Part shown: in pieces, positions 5,880 to 13,283 of the stretch | How the letters are laid out: every line of letters begins with the position of its first letter | Numbering within the stretch: position 1 is the stretch's first letter | Assembly (NCBI GenBank): GCA_964432995.1 | Contig: CAYSPU010000147.1 | Location: 1 to 14,739 of the forward strand | Length of the DNA: 14,739 nt | Origin: CAYSPU01 sp964432995 | GTDB lineage: Bacteria; Verrucomicrobiota; Verrucomicrobiia; Limisphaerales; JAHDYP01 | Direction of reading: 5' to 3' | Notes under the pieces: model-generated | The model's input: the letters and a program-made list of their open reading frames with translations, nothing else | Databases searched by the model: none | Told to the model about the DNA's origin: nothing | Program-made: the position numbers and the translations under genes

Positions 5880-8390
5880 ATGGCGTCGCGTCTTTCCATT
5901 CGCCACTTCCTGGGCCTCGGGGCGGCTCTCTGGTTGCCGGCGTTGCCCGGCGGGTTCCTTGCGGCGGCCGGCCTCGCTGATGCCCGTCAGCAGTACCTGC
6001 AGGGGAAGTATGAGGAGTGCCTCGCGACCTGCGAAACGGCGCTGGCCGGCGGGGCGCGGAGCGAGGAATGGCCCCTCCTGCTGCAGCAATCCCAGATGAC
6101 CCTGGGCCGCTACCCGGACGCCCTCGCCACCGTGACCAACGCCCTGGCTCGTGCCCGGTCGAGCGTCCGACTCCGCTGGGCCCTGCACGAAGCCTGGAAG
6201 GCCAACGGAGATCCCGCCGCCGCCCGCCGCCAGCTCGAGGAAATCGATCAACTGGCCGGCGCCCGGATGTGGGCTTACAGCGACGCCCCGAACGTTGTGA
6301 CCCTGGGCCGAACCGCCCTGGCCCTCGGCGCCGATCCCCGCCTGGTCCTCGAACGCTTCTATGACGCGGCACGCCGCGCCGCCCCAGAGTTGCGCGACGC
6401 CGTGCTGGCCGCCGGCGACCTGGCCCTGGCCAAGCAGGACCACGACCTGGCCGCACGCACCTTCCGCGCCGCGCTCCAGAAGAACCCGGACGACCCCGAT
6501 TTCCACTACGGCGTGGCTCGAGCCTGCGAAAGCAGCTCGCGGCCGGACCTCGTCCGCTCCCTCGAACACGCGTTGCAGCGAAACCCGCGTCACGTTCCCA
6601 GCCTGTTGCTTCTGACCGAACACCAAATCGACGCCGAAGACTATGCGGGCGCCGAGGCCACCATCGACAGGATCCTGGAGATCAATCCGTGGCATCCGGA
6701 GGCCTGGGCTTGCCGCAGCGTCATCCACCATCTGCATGGGCGCAAGGAGGAGGAACGCGCCGCCCGCGAGAAGGCCCTCCACTTTGCCCCCGCCAATCCC
6801 GCGGTCGACCATTTGATCGGACGCAAGCTCTCGCAGAAATACCGGTTCGCGGAGGGCGCCGAGCACCAGCGCACCGCTCTCGGCTTCGACGGCGCCCATC
6901 TCCCTTCGCTGCTGCAGTTGGCCCTGGACTTCCTGCGGCTCGGGTACGACACCCAAGGATGGCAGCTCGCCAAGATCGCCCACCAGCGCGATGGCTACGA
7001 CATCACCGCCTTCAACCTGGTCACCCTGCACGATACCCTCACCAACTACGCCGCCCTCACCAACGACCAGTTCATCGTGCGGATGAACCGCCGCGAGGCC
7101 GCCGTCTATGGGGATCGCGTCCTGGACCTGCTCACGAGAGCCGCCACCACGCTCACCGCCAAATACGGAGCCACCCTCGAACGCCCCGTCGTCGTGGAAC
7201 TCTTCTCCAATCAAAGGGATTTCGCGGTGCGCACCTTCGGAATGCCGGACAACCCCGGCTTTCTCGGTGTCTGTTTCGGACACGTCATCACCGCCAACAG
7301 CCCCGCGGCGCAAAGCCACCCCGTCAACTGGGAAGCCGTGCTGTGGCACGAATTCACCCACGTCGTCACCCTCCAGCTCACGAAGAACAAGATGCCCCGC
7401 TGGCTCAGCGAAGGCTTCTCCGTCCTCGAGGAACGCCAGCACCACCCCACCTGGGGACAGCAGTTCAATCCCCGTTTCCGCGAGATGATCCTCGGCGACG
7501 ATCTCCGGCCCATCGGCGAACTCAGCGCCGCGTTCCTCTCCCCCAAAACCCCGCTCGACCTCGAGTTCGCCTACTTCGAGTCCTCCCTGGTCGTCGAGTT
7601 CCTCGTCGAGCGGTTCGGTCTCGGCGCGCTCCGGGAGGTCCTCGCCGATCTCGCCGCCGACCGCCCCATCGCCGAAGCTCTGGCGACCCGGACCCGCCCG
7701 CTGCCCGAGCTGGAGAAGGAATTCGCCGCCTACGCCCGCGCGCGGGCCGAGGCGTGGGGGCCCGACCTCGACTGGCGGCCCCCGCCGGTGGCGGTGTCCA
7801 GCGCGCGCCCGAACTACTGGGAACTGCGCCACCGCGCGGAACGCCTGCTCACGGAACAACGGTGGGCCGAGGCCATCGAACCGCTGCAGACCCTCCGGCA
7901 GCGCCTGCCGCAACAACAGGGCGCCGACAGCGCCTACGCCGGCTTGGCCCTCGCTCATCGCCAACTCGGGGATACCAACGCCGAACTCGCCGCCCTCCGA
8001 CAATGGGCGGAACACGACACCGGAACGCCGGAGGCCCCGCTGCGGTTGATGGAGCTGGCGTCGGCGACGGGCGATTGGGAAGAACTGCGCCGCAACGCCG
8101 ATCGCCTGCTGGCGATTCGTCCGATGCTGCCCCAGTTGCATCGGGCGCTGGCCCAGGCCGGTGAAGCCACCGGAAGGCCGGCCGAAGCCGAGGCGGCCTG
8201 GACGCGACTGCTGCGGCTCGATCCCGCTGACCCGGCGGAGGCGCACTTCCATCTGGCGCGCCTGCTGCATCAGCGCGGCGACCCGTCCGCGCGCCGGCAC
8301 CTGCTCCAGGCGCTCGAGGAAGCGCCACGGCATCGCGAGGCCTTGGCCCTGCTGCTCACCCTCGAGACCACGGCGCCGGCGCCGCGGTGA
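5880..8390 (+). CDS. Exported TPR protein with gluzincin-type metallopeptidase domain
   Basis: The 836-residue product begins with a signal peptide (HFLGLGAALWLPALPGGFLA). About 35-400 is a run of TPR-like helical pairs. A zinc metallopeptidase core follows: H490-E491-F-T-H494 is an HExxH site, and E511 in WLSEGF is the expected third zinc ligand of the gluzincin (peptidase MA) group. About 640-830 returns to TPR repeats. It probably acts in the periplasm or at the envelope, with the TPR arms binding protein partners or substrate; the substrate is unknown. The frame is open upstream to 5694, but that part lies in the repeat element, so the ATG at 5880 directly before the signal peptide is chosen. 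No clear Shine-Dalgarno precedes it. It is divergent from the glycosidase fusion and convergent with the toxin gene. Confidence 0.8.
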   Translation: MASRLSIRHFLGLGAALWLPALPGGFLAAAGLADARQQYLQGKYEECLATCETALAGGARSEEWPLLLQQSQMTLGRYPDALATVTNALARARSSVRLRWALHEAWKANGDPAAARRQLEEIDQLAGARMWAYSDAPNVVTLGRTALALGADPRLVLERFYDAARRAAPELRDAVLAAGDLALAKQDHDLAARTFRAALQKNPDDPDFHYGVARACESSSRPDLVRSLEHALQRNPRHVPSLLLLTEHQIDAEDYAGAEATIDRILEINPWHPEAWACRSVIHHLHGRKEEERAAREKALHFAPANPAVDHLIGRKLSQKYRFAEGAEHQRTALGFDGAHLPSLLQLALDFLRLGYDTQGWQLAKIAHQRDGYDITAFNLVTLHDTLTNYAALTNDQFIVRMNRREAAVYGDRVLDLLTRAATTLTAKYGATLERPVVVELFSNQRDFAVRTFGMPDNPGFLGVCFGHVITANSPAAQSHPVNWEAVLWHEFTHVVTLQLTKNKMPRWLSEGFSVLEERQHHPTWGQQFNPRFREMILGDDLRPIGELSAAFLSPKTPLDLEFAYFESSLVVEFLVERFGLGALREVLADLAADRPIAEALATRTRPLPELEKEFAAYARARAEAWGPDLDWRPPPVAVSSARPNYWELRHRAERLLTEQRWAEAIEPLQTLRQRLPQQQGADSAYAGLALAHRQLGDTNAELAALRQWAEHDTGTPEAPLRLMELASATGDWEELRRNADRLLAIRPMLPQLHRALAQAGEATGRPAEAEAAWTRLLRLDPADPAEAHFHLARLLHQRGDPSARRHLLQALEEAPRHREALALLLTLETTAPAPR

Positions 8391-8394
8391 CGGA

Positions 8395-8428
8395 CCTTCG
8401 ATGAAGGCTCCTTGGCGACTGCTTCGCC
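8395..8428. terminator. Possible bidirectional terminator: two short hairpins between convergent genes
   Basis: CCTTC-GAT-GAAGG (8395-8407) and GGCGA-CTGCT-TCGCC (8414-8428) lie between the TPR-peptidase stop and the toxin stop, which are 37 bp apart. Neither is followed by a clear T-tract on either strand, so the call rests on position and pairing. Confidence 0.3.
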
Positions 8429-8871
8429 TACAGCTTGACGGGCAGGAGGCGCATCCCTGCCGCCGCGGCCAGGGCCCGGCTCTCGGGTTGAAAGCTGAGG
8501 AAGTGGGTGCAGCCGCATGAGGCTGCGATCGCCGGGTGCAGAAGGAAGCTGCTGGTGGGCGGTTCCTGGGGTGTGCGCTCGTTCCACGAACGCGCCAGTT
8601 CTAAGGCGGCGTCCCACGGAGCGGGCGTCAAAGCGAACACCAATTCGCCCAAGTAGAACTGCCAAAGTCCCCAGGCCCGCGCCGCCACCGCCTGCAGTCT
8701 CGGGTCTGGGCCAAACATGCGTTTGCGCAGACCGTTCTCGACCTGCAAGGCCTGCAGTGTGGTCAGCGGGAGCGGCTGTGGCAGTGTCCGCACGGCATCC
8801 CAGGCGGGGCCGCTGCCTGGCGACCGGGTGACCAGGCACAGCAGGAACCCCAGATCGAGATAGTGCGTCAT
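8428..8871 (-). CDS. PIN-domain protein, VapC-like toxin of a type II TA pair
   Basis: The 147-residue product has PIN-fold signatures: YLDLGFLLCL with D6 at the end of the first strand, LTTLQALQVENGLRK with E45, and a C-terminal THFLSF..ESRALAAAAGMRLLP segment matching the usual strand before the last acidic residue plus the closing helix and strand. PIN toxins are Mg-dependent RNases that usually cleave tRNA or other RNAs. Two usual acidic positions look replaced: F109 stands where Asp normally precedes LLH, and Q128 stands where SFD is typical. The ATG overlaps the antitoxin stop as ATGA, so translation is probably coupled. Calling it a toxin rests on the fold and the pairing; activity is doubtful. 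Confidence 0.75.
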   Translation of the reverse strand: MTHYLDLGFLLCLVTRSPGSGPAWDAVRTLPQPLPLTTLQALQVENGLRKRMFGPDPRLQAVAARAWGLWQFYLGELVFALTPAPWDAALELARSWNERTPQEPPTSSFLLHPAIAASCGCTHFLSFQPESRALAAAAGMRLLPVKL

Positions 8872-9104
8872 ACGTCGGAGAGAATGGCCTGGATGAGCTG
8901 CCGCCCCGCTTCCACCGGATACTCCTCTTGCGCCAGTCGCTTGCCGAGGTCGAGCTTCCGACGTCGCCGGGGCATACCCTCCCGGATGTAGTAGCCGTGC
9001 ACCTTGCCGTAACTCGTCACCTGCACCGATTCGCCCGGAGCGAGGTCGTTGGTGATCGGCCCGAACTGCTTGGTGAACTCCGCCACCGACGCCGTCCTCT
9101 TCAT
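8868..9104 (-). CDS. Phd/YefM-like antitoxin
   Basis: A 78-residue product starting MKRTASVAEFTKQFGPITNDL, followed by GESVQVTSYGKVHGYYI. This is the short N-terminal DNA-binding fold of Phd/YefM-type antitoxins (a helix at the start, then GE.v.vt..G..). The basic MPRRRRKLDLG stretch and C-terminal helix would be the toxin-binding part. The frame is open further upstream to 9191, but that extension overlaps the receiver gene and has no family similarity, so the ATG at 9104 is chosen. It sits 10 bp inside a candidate promoter and operator. Its stop overlaps the toxin start by 4 bp, the normal antitoxin-first order. Such antitoxins usually repress their own operon with the toxin as co-repressor. 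Confidence 0.75.
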   Translation of the reverse strand: MKRTASVAEFTKQFGPITNDLAPGESVQVTSYGKVHGYYIREGMPRRRRKLDLGKRLAQEEYPVEAGRQLIQAILSDV

Positions 9105-9139
9105 ATCCGACAGGGTATCGGATCCTGCGGAGACGTCAA
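9105..9139 (-). promoter_or_regulatory. Candidate promoter and operator of the antitoxin-toxin pair
   Basis: On the minus strand TTGACG (9139-9134), a 16-bp spacer and TACCCT (9117-9112) form a plausible promoter, with the -35 overlapping the receiver gene's TGA stop. An inverted repeat, ATCCGA at 9105-9110 and TCGGAT at 9118-9123, brackets the -10 and abuts the antitoxin ATG. A start point about 7 bp after the -10 would make the mRNA nearly leaderless. The repeat is a natural candidate for the antitoxin's own binding site. Confidence 0.45.
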
Positions 9140-9519
9140 GGAGCCGGCCCGAGATGGTGCTGCAGGCAACGGGTGACTTCCTGCAGATCAACGGGCTTGG
9201 CCAGGAAGGGAAGACCGCCGATCTGTCCCTGACGCGCCCGCACTTCCTCGTGCTTGACGGCGGCGGTCAGGAAGACAATCGGGACCTTCTCCAGTTGGGC
9301 ACTGGCGTGGAACTGCTCCGCCAGGGCGCCACCGTCGATTCCCGGCATCATCACGTCCATCAGGACCAGGTCCGGGAGGAACTGCCTGGCGGCACGGACC
9401 GCTCCGTGGGGGTTGTTCTCCACCTGGACGGCATACTGGCCGGTTTGTTCCAGGCTGAGTTTCAGCAGGCGGGTGAAGGACACCTCGTCGTCGACAATCA
9501 TGATCCGCTTGATCTTCAT
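9136..9519 (-). CDS. Stand-alone receiver-domain response regulator (CheY-like)
   Basis: The 127-residue product is a single REC domain. The acidic pocket D10-D11 (MIVDDE), phosphoacceptor D55 (LVLMDVMMPGIDG), T85 (VFLTAA) and K108 (FLAKPV) are all present, so it should accept phosphate. There is no DNA-binding or enzymatic output domain. The signal must therefore pass by protein-protein contact or be relayed onward. Its ATG overlaps the kinase stop by 4 bp (ATGA), which strongly suggests co-translation and a cognate pair. The TA promoter begins at its stop codon. Confidence 0.92.
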   Translation of the reverse strand: MKIKRIMIVDDEVSFTRLLKLSLEQTGQYAVQVENNPHGAVRAARQFLPDLVLMDVMMPGIDGGALAEQFHASAQLEKVPIVFLTAAVKHEEVRARQGQIGGLPFLAKPVDLQEVTRCLQHHLGPAP

Positions 9520-12275
9520 GGCGATGCTCCTGGTGTGCGAAAGGCCAACGTGACCACGGCGCCGCCTTCCGGAACGTTGCGGATCTCCAGGGCGCCCTGA
9601 TGGAGATCCATGATCTTTTTCACTATGGACAATCCCAAGCCGGTTCCTTCACCCACCGGCTTGGTGGTGAAGAACGGGTCGAAGACCCGGGCCAGATGCT
9701 CCCGCGGCACGCCGGGCCCACTGTCCTGCACCTCGGCCACCACCAGCCGGTCTCCCGACCGGAACTGGCTGGCAACCCTGCCGTTGAGCTGCAGGTCCTC
9801 GCCCAAACAACCGGAGCGCGTCCTGACCGAGAGCGTGCCGCACGGCGGCATGGCCTGAATCGCATTGATGAACAGATTCAGCAGCACTTGCTCCATCTTG
9901 CGGGCGTCCATCCGCACCGCCGGCAGGCCGGGCGCCAGACCGCGCACCACCTCGACCCGCGCCGCCAGCAACTCCGAGTTCAGCAGCGACAACGAGCGCG
10001 TCACCACCACGTTCAGGTCTTCGTCCTTGAACTCGAAACCCGTCTGGGCGGACAAGAAAAGCAGCTCGCGAACGATGACATCCGCGCGCCGCACGGCGTC
10101 GCGCATATCGCTCAGCGCCAGCGCGACGCCTTCCGCCGGTTCCGGCAGCAGGCCCTGGAGGTAATCCAATCCGGTCAGAATGGTCTGCAGGGGATTCTTG
10201 ACCTCATGCGCGACGCCAGCCGCCAGCGTGCCGATGCACTCCATCTTGGCGGCTTGGATCAACTGCATCTGGGCGTGCTCCAGTTCGGAATGGGAAGCTT
10301 GCAGAGCCTGGATGGTATCCTCCAACTGCTTCTGGCTGCTCGCGAGCCCTTCGTTGGCCTGCCTCAGTTCTTCTTCCGTCTGCTTGCGCTCTGTGAGGTC
10401 CATGTGCGAGCCGGCCATGCGGAGCGGCCGGCCATCTGCGTCCCAGAGCGCCAGTCCGCGGGCCAGGATCCACCGATACGTCCCATCCTTGTGGCGGAGG
10501 CGGTGTTCCAGCTCGAACTTGGGGGTCCTCTTCAGGAAATAGGCCTGGATCTCCGCCAACGCGCGGCCACGGTCTTCCGGATGAAGGAGGCCCTCCCAGG
10601 TCGTGAAGCTGTTCTGGATTTCGTGGTCCTCGTATCCCAGCATGCTCTTCCAGCGAGCTGAGAGATAGACTTCGCCGGTCTTCACGTTCCAGTCCCAGAT
10701 CCCATCGCTGCTGCCTCGGATGACCAGATCCAGCCTTTCCTTGCTGTCTTTGAGCGCCTGTTCAGCACGCATGGCCTCGCTGACGTCGTCCAGGATGCCC
10801 ACCCAGTAGACGATCCGGCCGTTTCCCTCCTGGATGGGCGCGGTGCTGAGCTCACCCCAGAACCGAGTGCCATCCCGGCGCGTCATCCGGCAGATCTTGG
10901 GACAGTCACGGCCCTCTTTCAGCAGGGCTTCCAGTCCGGCGGGGTAGCGCCCGCCGTCCCCCCGCGACAGAAGCACCGGCAGACTGTGCCCGACGAGTTG
11001 CGAGAAGGAATGCCCCGTGAGTGCGGCGACCGCCGGATTGGCATATACGACCGGGAAGCCCTCCTGGCTCGCATTGAGAATGAAGATCCCACTGCGCGCG
11101 TGGCCGAGCGCGCGGTCCAGCAGCCGAACCCTGGCCGTCATGGAGTCGGCCAAGGCGATCGCCCCCTGGTGCGTGATCACCATTCGCTTGGCGGCTCCGA
11201 AGAGCAGCAGGCTGATGCAACCTCCGCCCAGCGAAATGAACAAAGGCGCCGCCGCACCGGGATTCCCATTGAAAGACTCGTTGGAGAAAAAGCGCAGGGT
11301 CCAGCGGCGACGGGCGAAGCTGGCCTGCTGGGTGCACTCGAGAGAAGGCTGGTGAGATCGCTTGCCGGAACCCGGCGGCCGGGTGCCGGCAAGCCAGGTT
11401 CCGGACGAGGGCGCCTCCCCGTCGAAGATCTCATAGTCCAGCTCGCGGGCGCCGGCACCCCCGATGCCGGCCATCAAGTCCTTCACCGAGAGGATGGCCA
11501 CCACCCATCCCCGCAGATCGGCGCGCCGCCGCTCCAAGCTGGCCGAACGATCGCTGCCGGGCGCGACGGGTACCAGGAGGAGCAGGCCGGAACTCCCCGG
11601 ACTCTGCGCCAACCGGATCTTTCGCGACAGGGTGGGTTCGCCCGCATCCCGCGCCTCCGCCGCCGCCTCGCGGAAGCGCGGCTCGCGCCCGATGTCCGTC
11701 GGCCCGATCGCGCCTCCGTCGGCTGCAAGCGATTCGAGGTACTTCACGCGGTAGCCGTCGACACCGTTGCTGGGCCGCGACGCGCGCAGGCCGGCTGCTT
11801 CCGGATTGACCGAATCGACCGGCTGCGCCCCTTCCGCATGCGCCTCCTGCTCGGCCACCCGGATCCGCTCGACGTACTTCAGCCCCCGGATCCCCGGGTA
11901 ATGCGTGGCCAGACGCAGGCTCTCGCAGTATTTCCGCCACTCCTCAGGGGTCACGGACTGGCTCGCGGCGAACAGGCCCGCCACGCCGAGGAGGACTTGT
12001 TCATACTGCCCCAACCGTTCGACCATGGACCTCTGCAACGTCTCCACCAGAACGCCGAACCGTTCCCCTTCCCGCCTCTTCACCTGATGGCGCGAGATCA
12101 GGCTGAGTGCCGTCGTGGCGGCCAGGCCCAGGCAGAGCACGACCCACGCGGCGGCCGGCGAGGAGAACGGGCGCACCAGCGCCACGAGCACGTATCGCCA
12201 AGCGCGGCCAAGGGGGGACAGACTGGCAACCTCAGCCTGCTTGGCCGGATTCCTTCGTTGGCGGATGCTGAGCAT
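9516..12275 (-). CDS. Membrane hybrid-input sensor histidine kinase (CHASE-PAS-PAS-HisKA-HATPase)
   Basis: The 919-residue product has a first transmembrane segment at about 41-60 (AAAWVVLCLGLAATTALSLI). Next is an extracytoplasmic CHASE-type sensor with the recognisable EEWRKYCESL and YPGIRGLKYVERI motifs. A second membrane segment follows at about 343-362. Two PAS domains lie at about 390-500 and 515-630 (second: DGIWDWNVKTGEVYLS.., ending in a PAC motif DLTERK), then a coiled coil to about 680. The HisKA phosphorylation site is H690 in GVAHEVKNPLQT, and the ATPase has N box NLFINAIQAM, DSGPGVP and GEGTGLGLSI. CHASE domains bind small extracellular ligands; the ligand here is unknown. AAAGG lies 5 bp before the ATG. 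It overlaps the receiver gene, its probable phosphoacceptor. Confidence 0.93.
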   Translation of the reverse strand: MLSIRQRRNPAKQAEVASLSPLGRAWRYVLVALVRPFSSPAAAWVVLCLGLAATTALSLISRHQVKRREGERFGVLVETLQRSMVERLGQYEQVLLGVAGLFAASQSVTPEEWRKYCESLRLATHYPGIRGLKYVERIRVAEQEAHAEGAQPVDSVNPEAAGLRASRPSNGVDGYRVKYLESLAADGGAIGPTDIGREPRFREAAAEARDAGEPTLSRKIRLAQSPGSSGLLLLVPVAPGSDRSASLERRRADLRGWVVAILSVKDLMAGIGGAGARELDYEIFDGEAPSSGTWLAGTRPPGSGKRSHQPSLECTQQASFARRRWTLRFFSNESFNGNPGAAAPLFISLGGGCISLLLFGAAKRMVITHQGAIALADSMTARVRLLDRALGHARSGIFILNASQEGFPVVYANPAVAALTGHSFSQLVGHSLPVLLSRGDGGRYPAGLEALLKEGRDCPKICRMTRRDGTRFWGELSTAPIQEGNGRIVYWVGILDDVSEAMRAEQALKDSKERLDLVIRGSSDGIWDWNVKTGEVYLSARWKSMLGYEDHEIQNSFTTWEGLLHPEDRGRALAEIQAYFLKRTPKFELEHRLRHKDGTYRWILARGLALWDADGRPLRMAGSHMDLTERKQTEEELRQANEGLASSQKQLEDTIQALQASHSELEHAQMQLIQAAKMECIGTLAAGVAHEVKNPLQTILTGLDYLQGLLPEPAEGVALALSDMRDAVRRADVIVRELLFLSAQTGFEFKDEDLNVVVTRSLSLLNSELLAARVEVVRGLAPGLPAVRMDARKMEQVLLNLFINAIQAMPPCGTLSVRTRSGCLGEDLQLNGRVASQFRSGDRLVVAEVQDSGPGVPREHLARVFDPFFTTKPVGEGTGLGLSIVKKIMDLHQGALEIRNVPEGGAVVTLAFRTPGASP

Positions 12276-12626
12276 GCATGCCTTTACGAGTTCGTTCCGT
12301 TGGACCTGCTGGTAATGGACCTTGGGTCAAGTTGGGGGCGGTTGCCGCCAGAAACCATCGGGGCAACCCTGAATCAGGACTCGGGGATTCCCGCATCCAT
12401 CACCCGGGCGGTCAGAGGTTCACTCCCTGAGGACCCTGCCGGGTTGCTGGGGCGACGGGGATCGACGGCAGAATCCGCGCCGGCGAGTCGCATCGCGGTG
12501 CCTCATCAAGCACGCTCCGGCTGCCGGAGAGGAGTTGCGCGTGATGGGCTCTGCACTACGATGTATGCAATCCTCCCGAGCTGCCGCTTGGGGGCACGGG
12601 AGAGAGGGGCAGGAACGTGAGGCGCT
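12276..12626. promoter_or_regulatory. Divergent intergenic region between kinase and transposase-like gene
   Basis: This 351-bp stretch holds no convincing gene. GGTTGCC (12340-12346) and GGCAACC (12362-12368) form a 7-bp inverted repeat about 65 bp before the kinase start, a possible operator. CTCCGG-CTG-CCGGAG (12515-12529) is a tight hairpin. On the plus strand TTGCGC (12535-12540), 16 bp and TACGAT (12557-12562) form a weak candidate promoter for the downstream gene, whose GAGG ribosome-binding site lies 5 bp before its ATG. Confidence 0.35.
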
Positions 12627-13148
12627 ATGAATGCCAACTTCGTGGGCGGGTTCACCGAGGCGCTTCAGCGGTGCACCACGTGCGGGTCTCAATGCACGGC
12701 GACGCTGCCAGCGACGGAGTTGCGGCAGGTGGTGAAAGAGGTGGTCGCTGAGTTGGTGCCGAGCGGCCGGGAAGACGACACGCTGCCCCTGGCGTGCCCG
12801 CCGCAAACCCTCCTGCTGATCCTGACCTACAGCTACGCCTGTGGGGTCCTTGGCTCCGGGCAGATTGCGGAGAAGTTGGAGGACCGCGCGGATCGCTGTG
12901 CCCTCGTGGGTCAGGTGGCGATCGGCGCTTGGACCTTGGCGAGGTTCCGACGGGNNNNNNNNNNGCTGGAAAGATGCCTGGCTGCCGTTCTGAAACGACT
13001 GAGCACGCCCAATCACCCTGAAGCCGATGAGGTGGCAGCGACCGACGAGCACGCGGTCAGGGTCAGCCCGTCGACAGATCCCGACGGGGAGGCCAAACGG
13101 CGCATCGTTCGGGCGGTGCAGACCGATTCCGAGGAACGAGACCTCTGA
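12627..13148 (+). CDS. Stand-alone transposase N-terminal (DUF772-like) protein, interrupted by an assembly gap
   Basis: About 173 residues as assembled. The core PPQTLLLILTYSYACGVLGS, followed by QIAEKLEDR and WTLARFRR, then LERCLAAVLK after the gap, resembles the DUF772/InsH N-terminal domain of IS5/IS1182-type transposases (pattern P..LL.l..Yay..G..SSR.ie...., D..TiarFRR.n...le..l..vl). No catalytic DDE domain follows; the frame ends 50 residues later in a charged, disordered-looking tail. It could be a truncated transposase remnant or a domesticated stand-alone domain. Ten N at 12955-12964 lie within it. The family spacing between FRR and the next helix suggests few bases are really missing, so the frame is probably continuous. 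The start is supported by GTGAGG upstream. No terminal inverted repeats were seen around it. Confidence 0.6.
   Translation: MNANFVGGFTEALQRCTTCGSQCTATLPATELRQVVKEVVAELVPSGREDDTLPLACPPQTLLLILTYSYACGVLGSGQIAEKLEDRADRCALVGQVAIGAWTLARFRRXXXXLERCLAAVLKRLSTPNHPEADEVAATDEHAVRVSPSTDPDGEAKRRIVRAVQTDSEERDL
12955..12964. other. Assembly gap (ten N)
   Basis: A run of exactly ten N marks a scaffold join or nominal gap inside the DUF772-like gene. The reading frame and the domain pattern continue across it, but the true length and sequence are unknown. Confidence 0.98.
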
Positions 13149-13283
13149 TGTGGTGTCTCCGAATGCGCGCTCCTTCTCCATTCTCGATCCCTCGCAGCCT
13201 TGGCGTTCAACACCGCAATGGCTGGCAGATCAGACTTCGGCTGCCGGTTGCAAAGCTCGTCGGCTTGGGGGAGAGTAGGCGCC

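Noticed and set aside
5583..8333. Long minus-strand frame of 916 codons opposite the TPR-peptidase
   Set aside because: It is the complement of the real gene, with composition bias (Gly, Val, Glu rich) and no domain motifs.
13149..13165. TGTGGTGTCTC near 13150 also occurs in the 5528-5559 repeat arm
   Set aside because: An 11-base match is expected by chance many times in a window of this size, and the similarity does not continue.
12420..13181. Minus-strand frame opposite the DUF772-like gene
   Set aside because: It crosses the N gap and shows no motifs, while the plus strand gives a recognisable domain with a ribosome-binding site.
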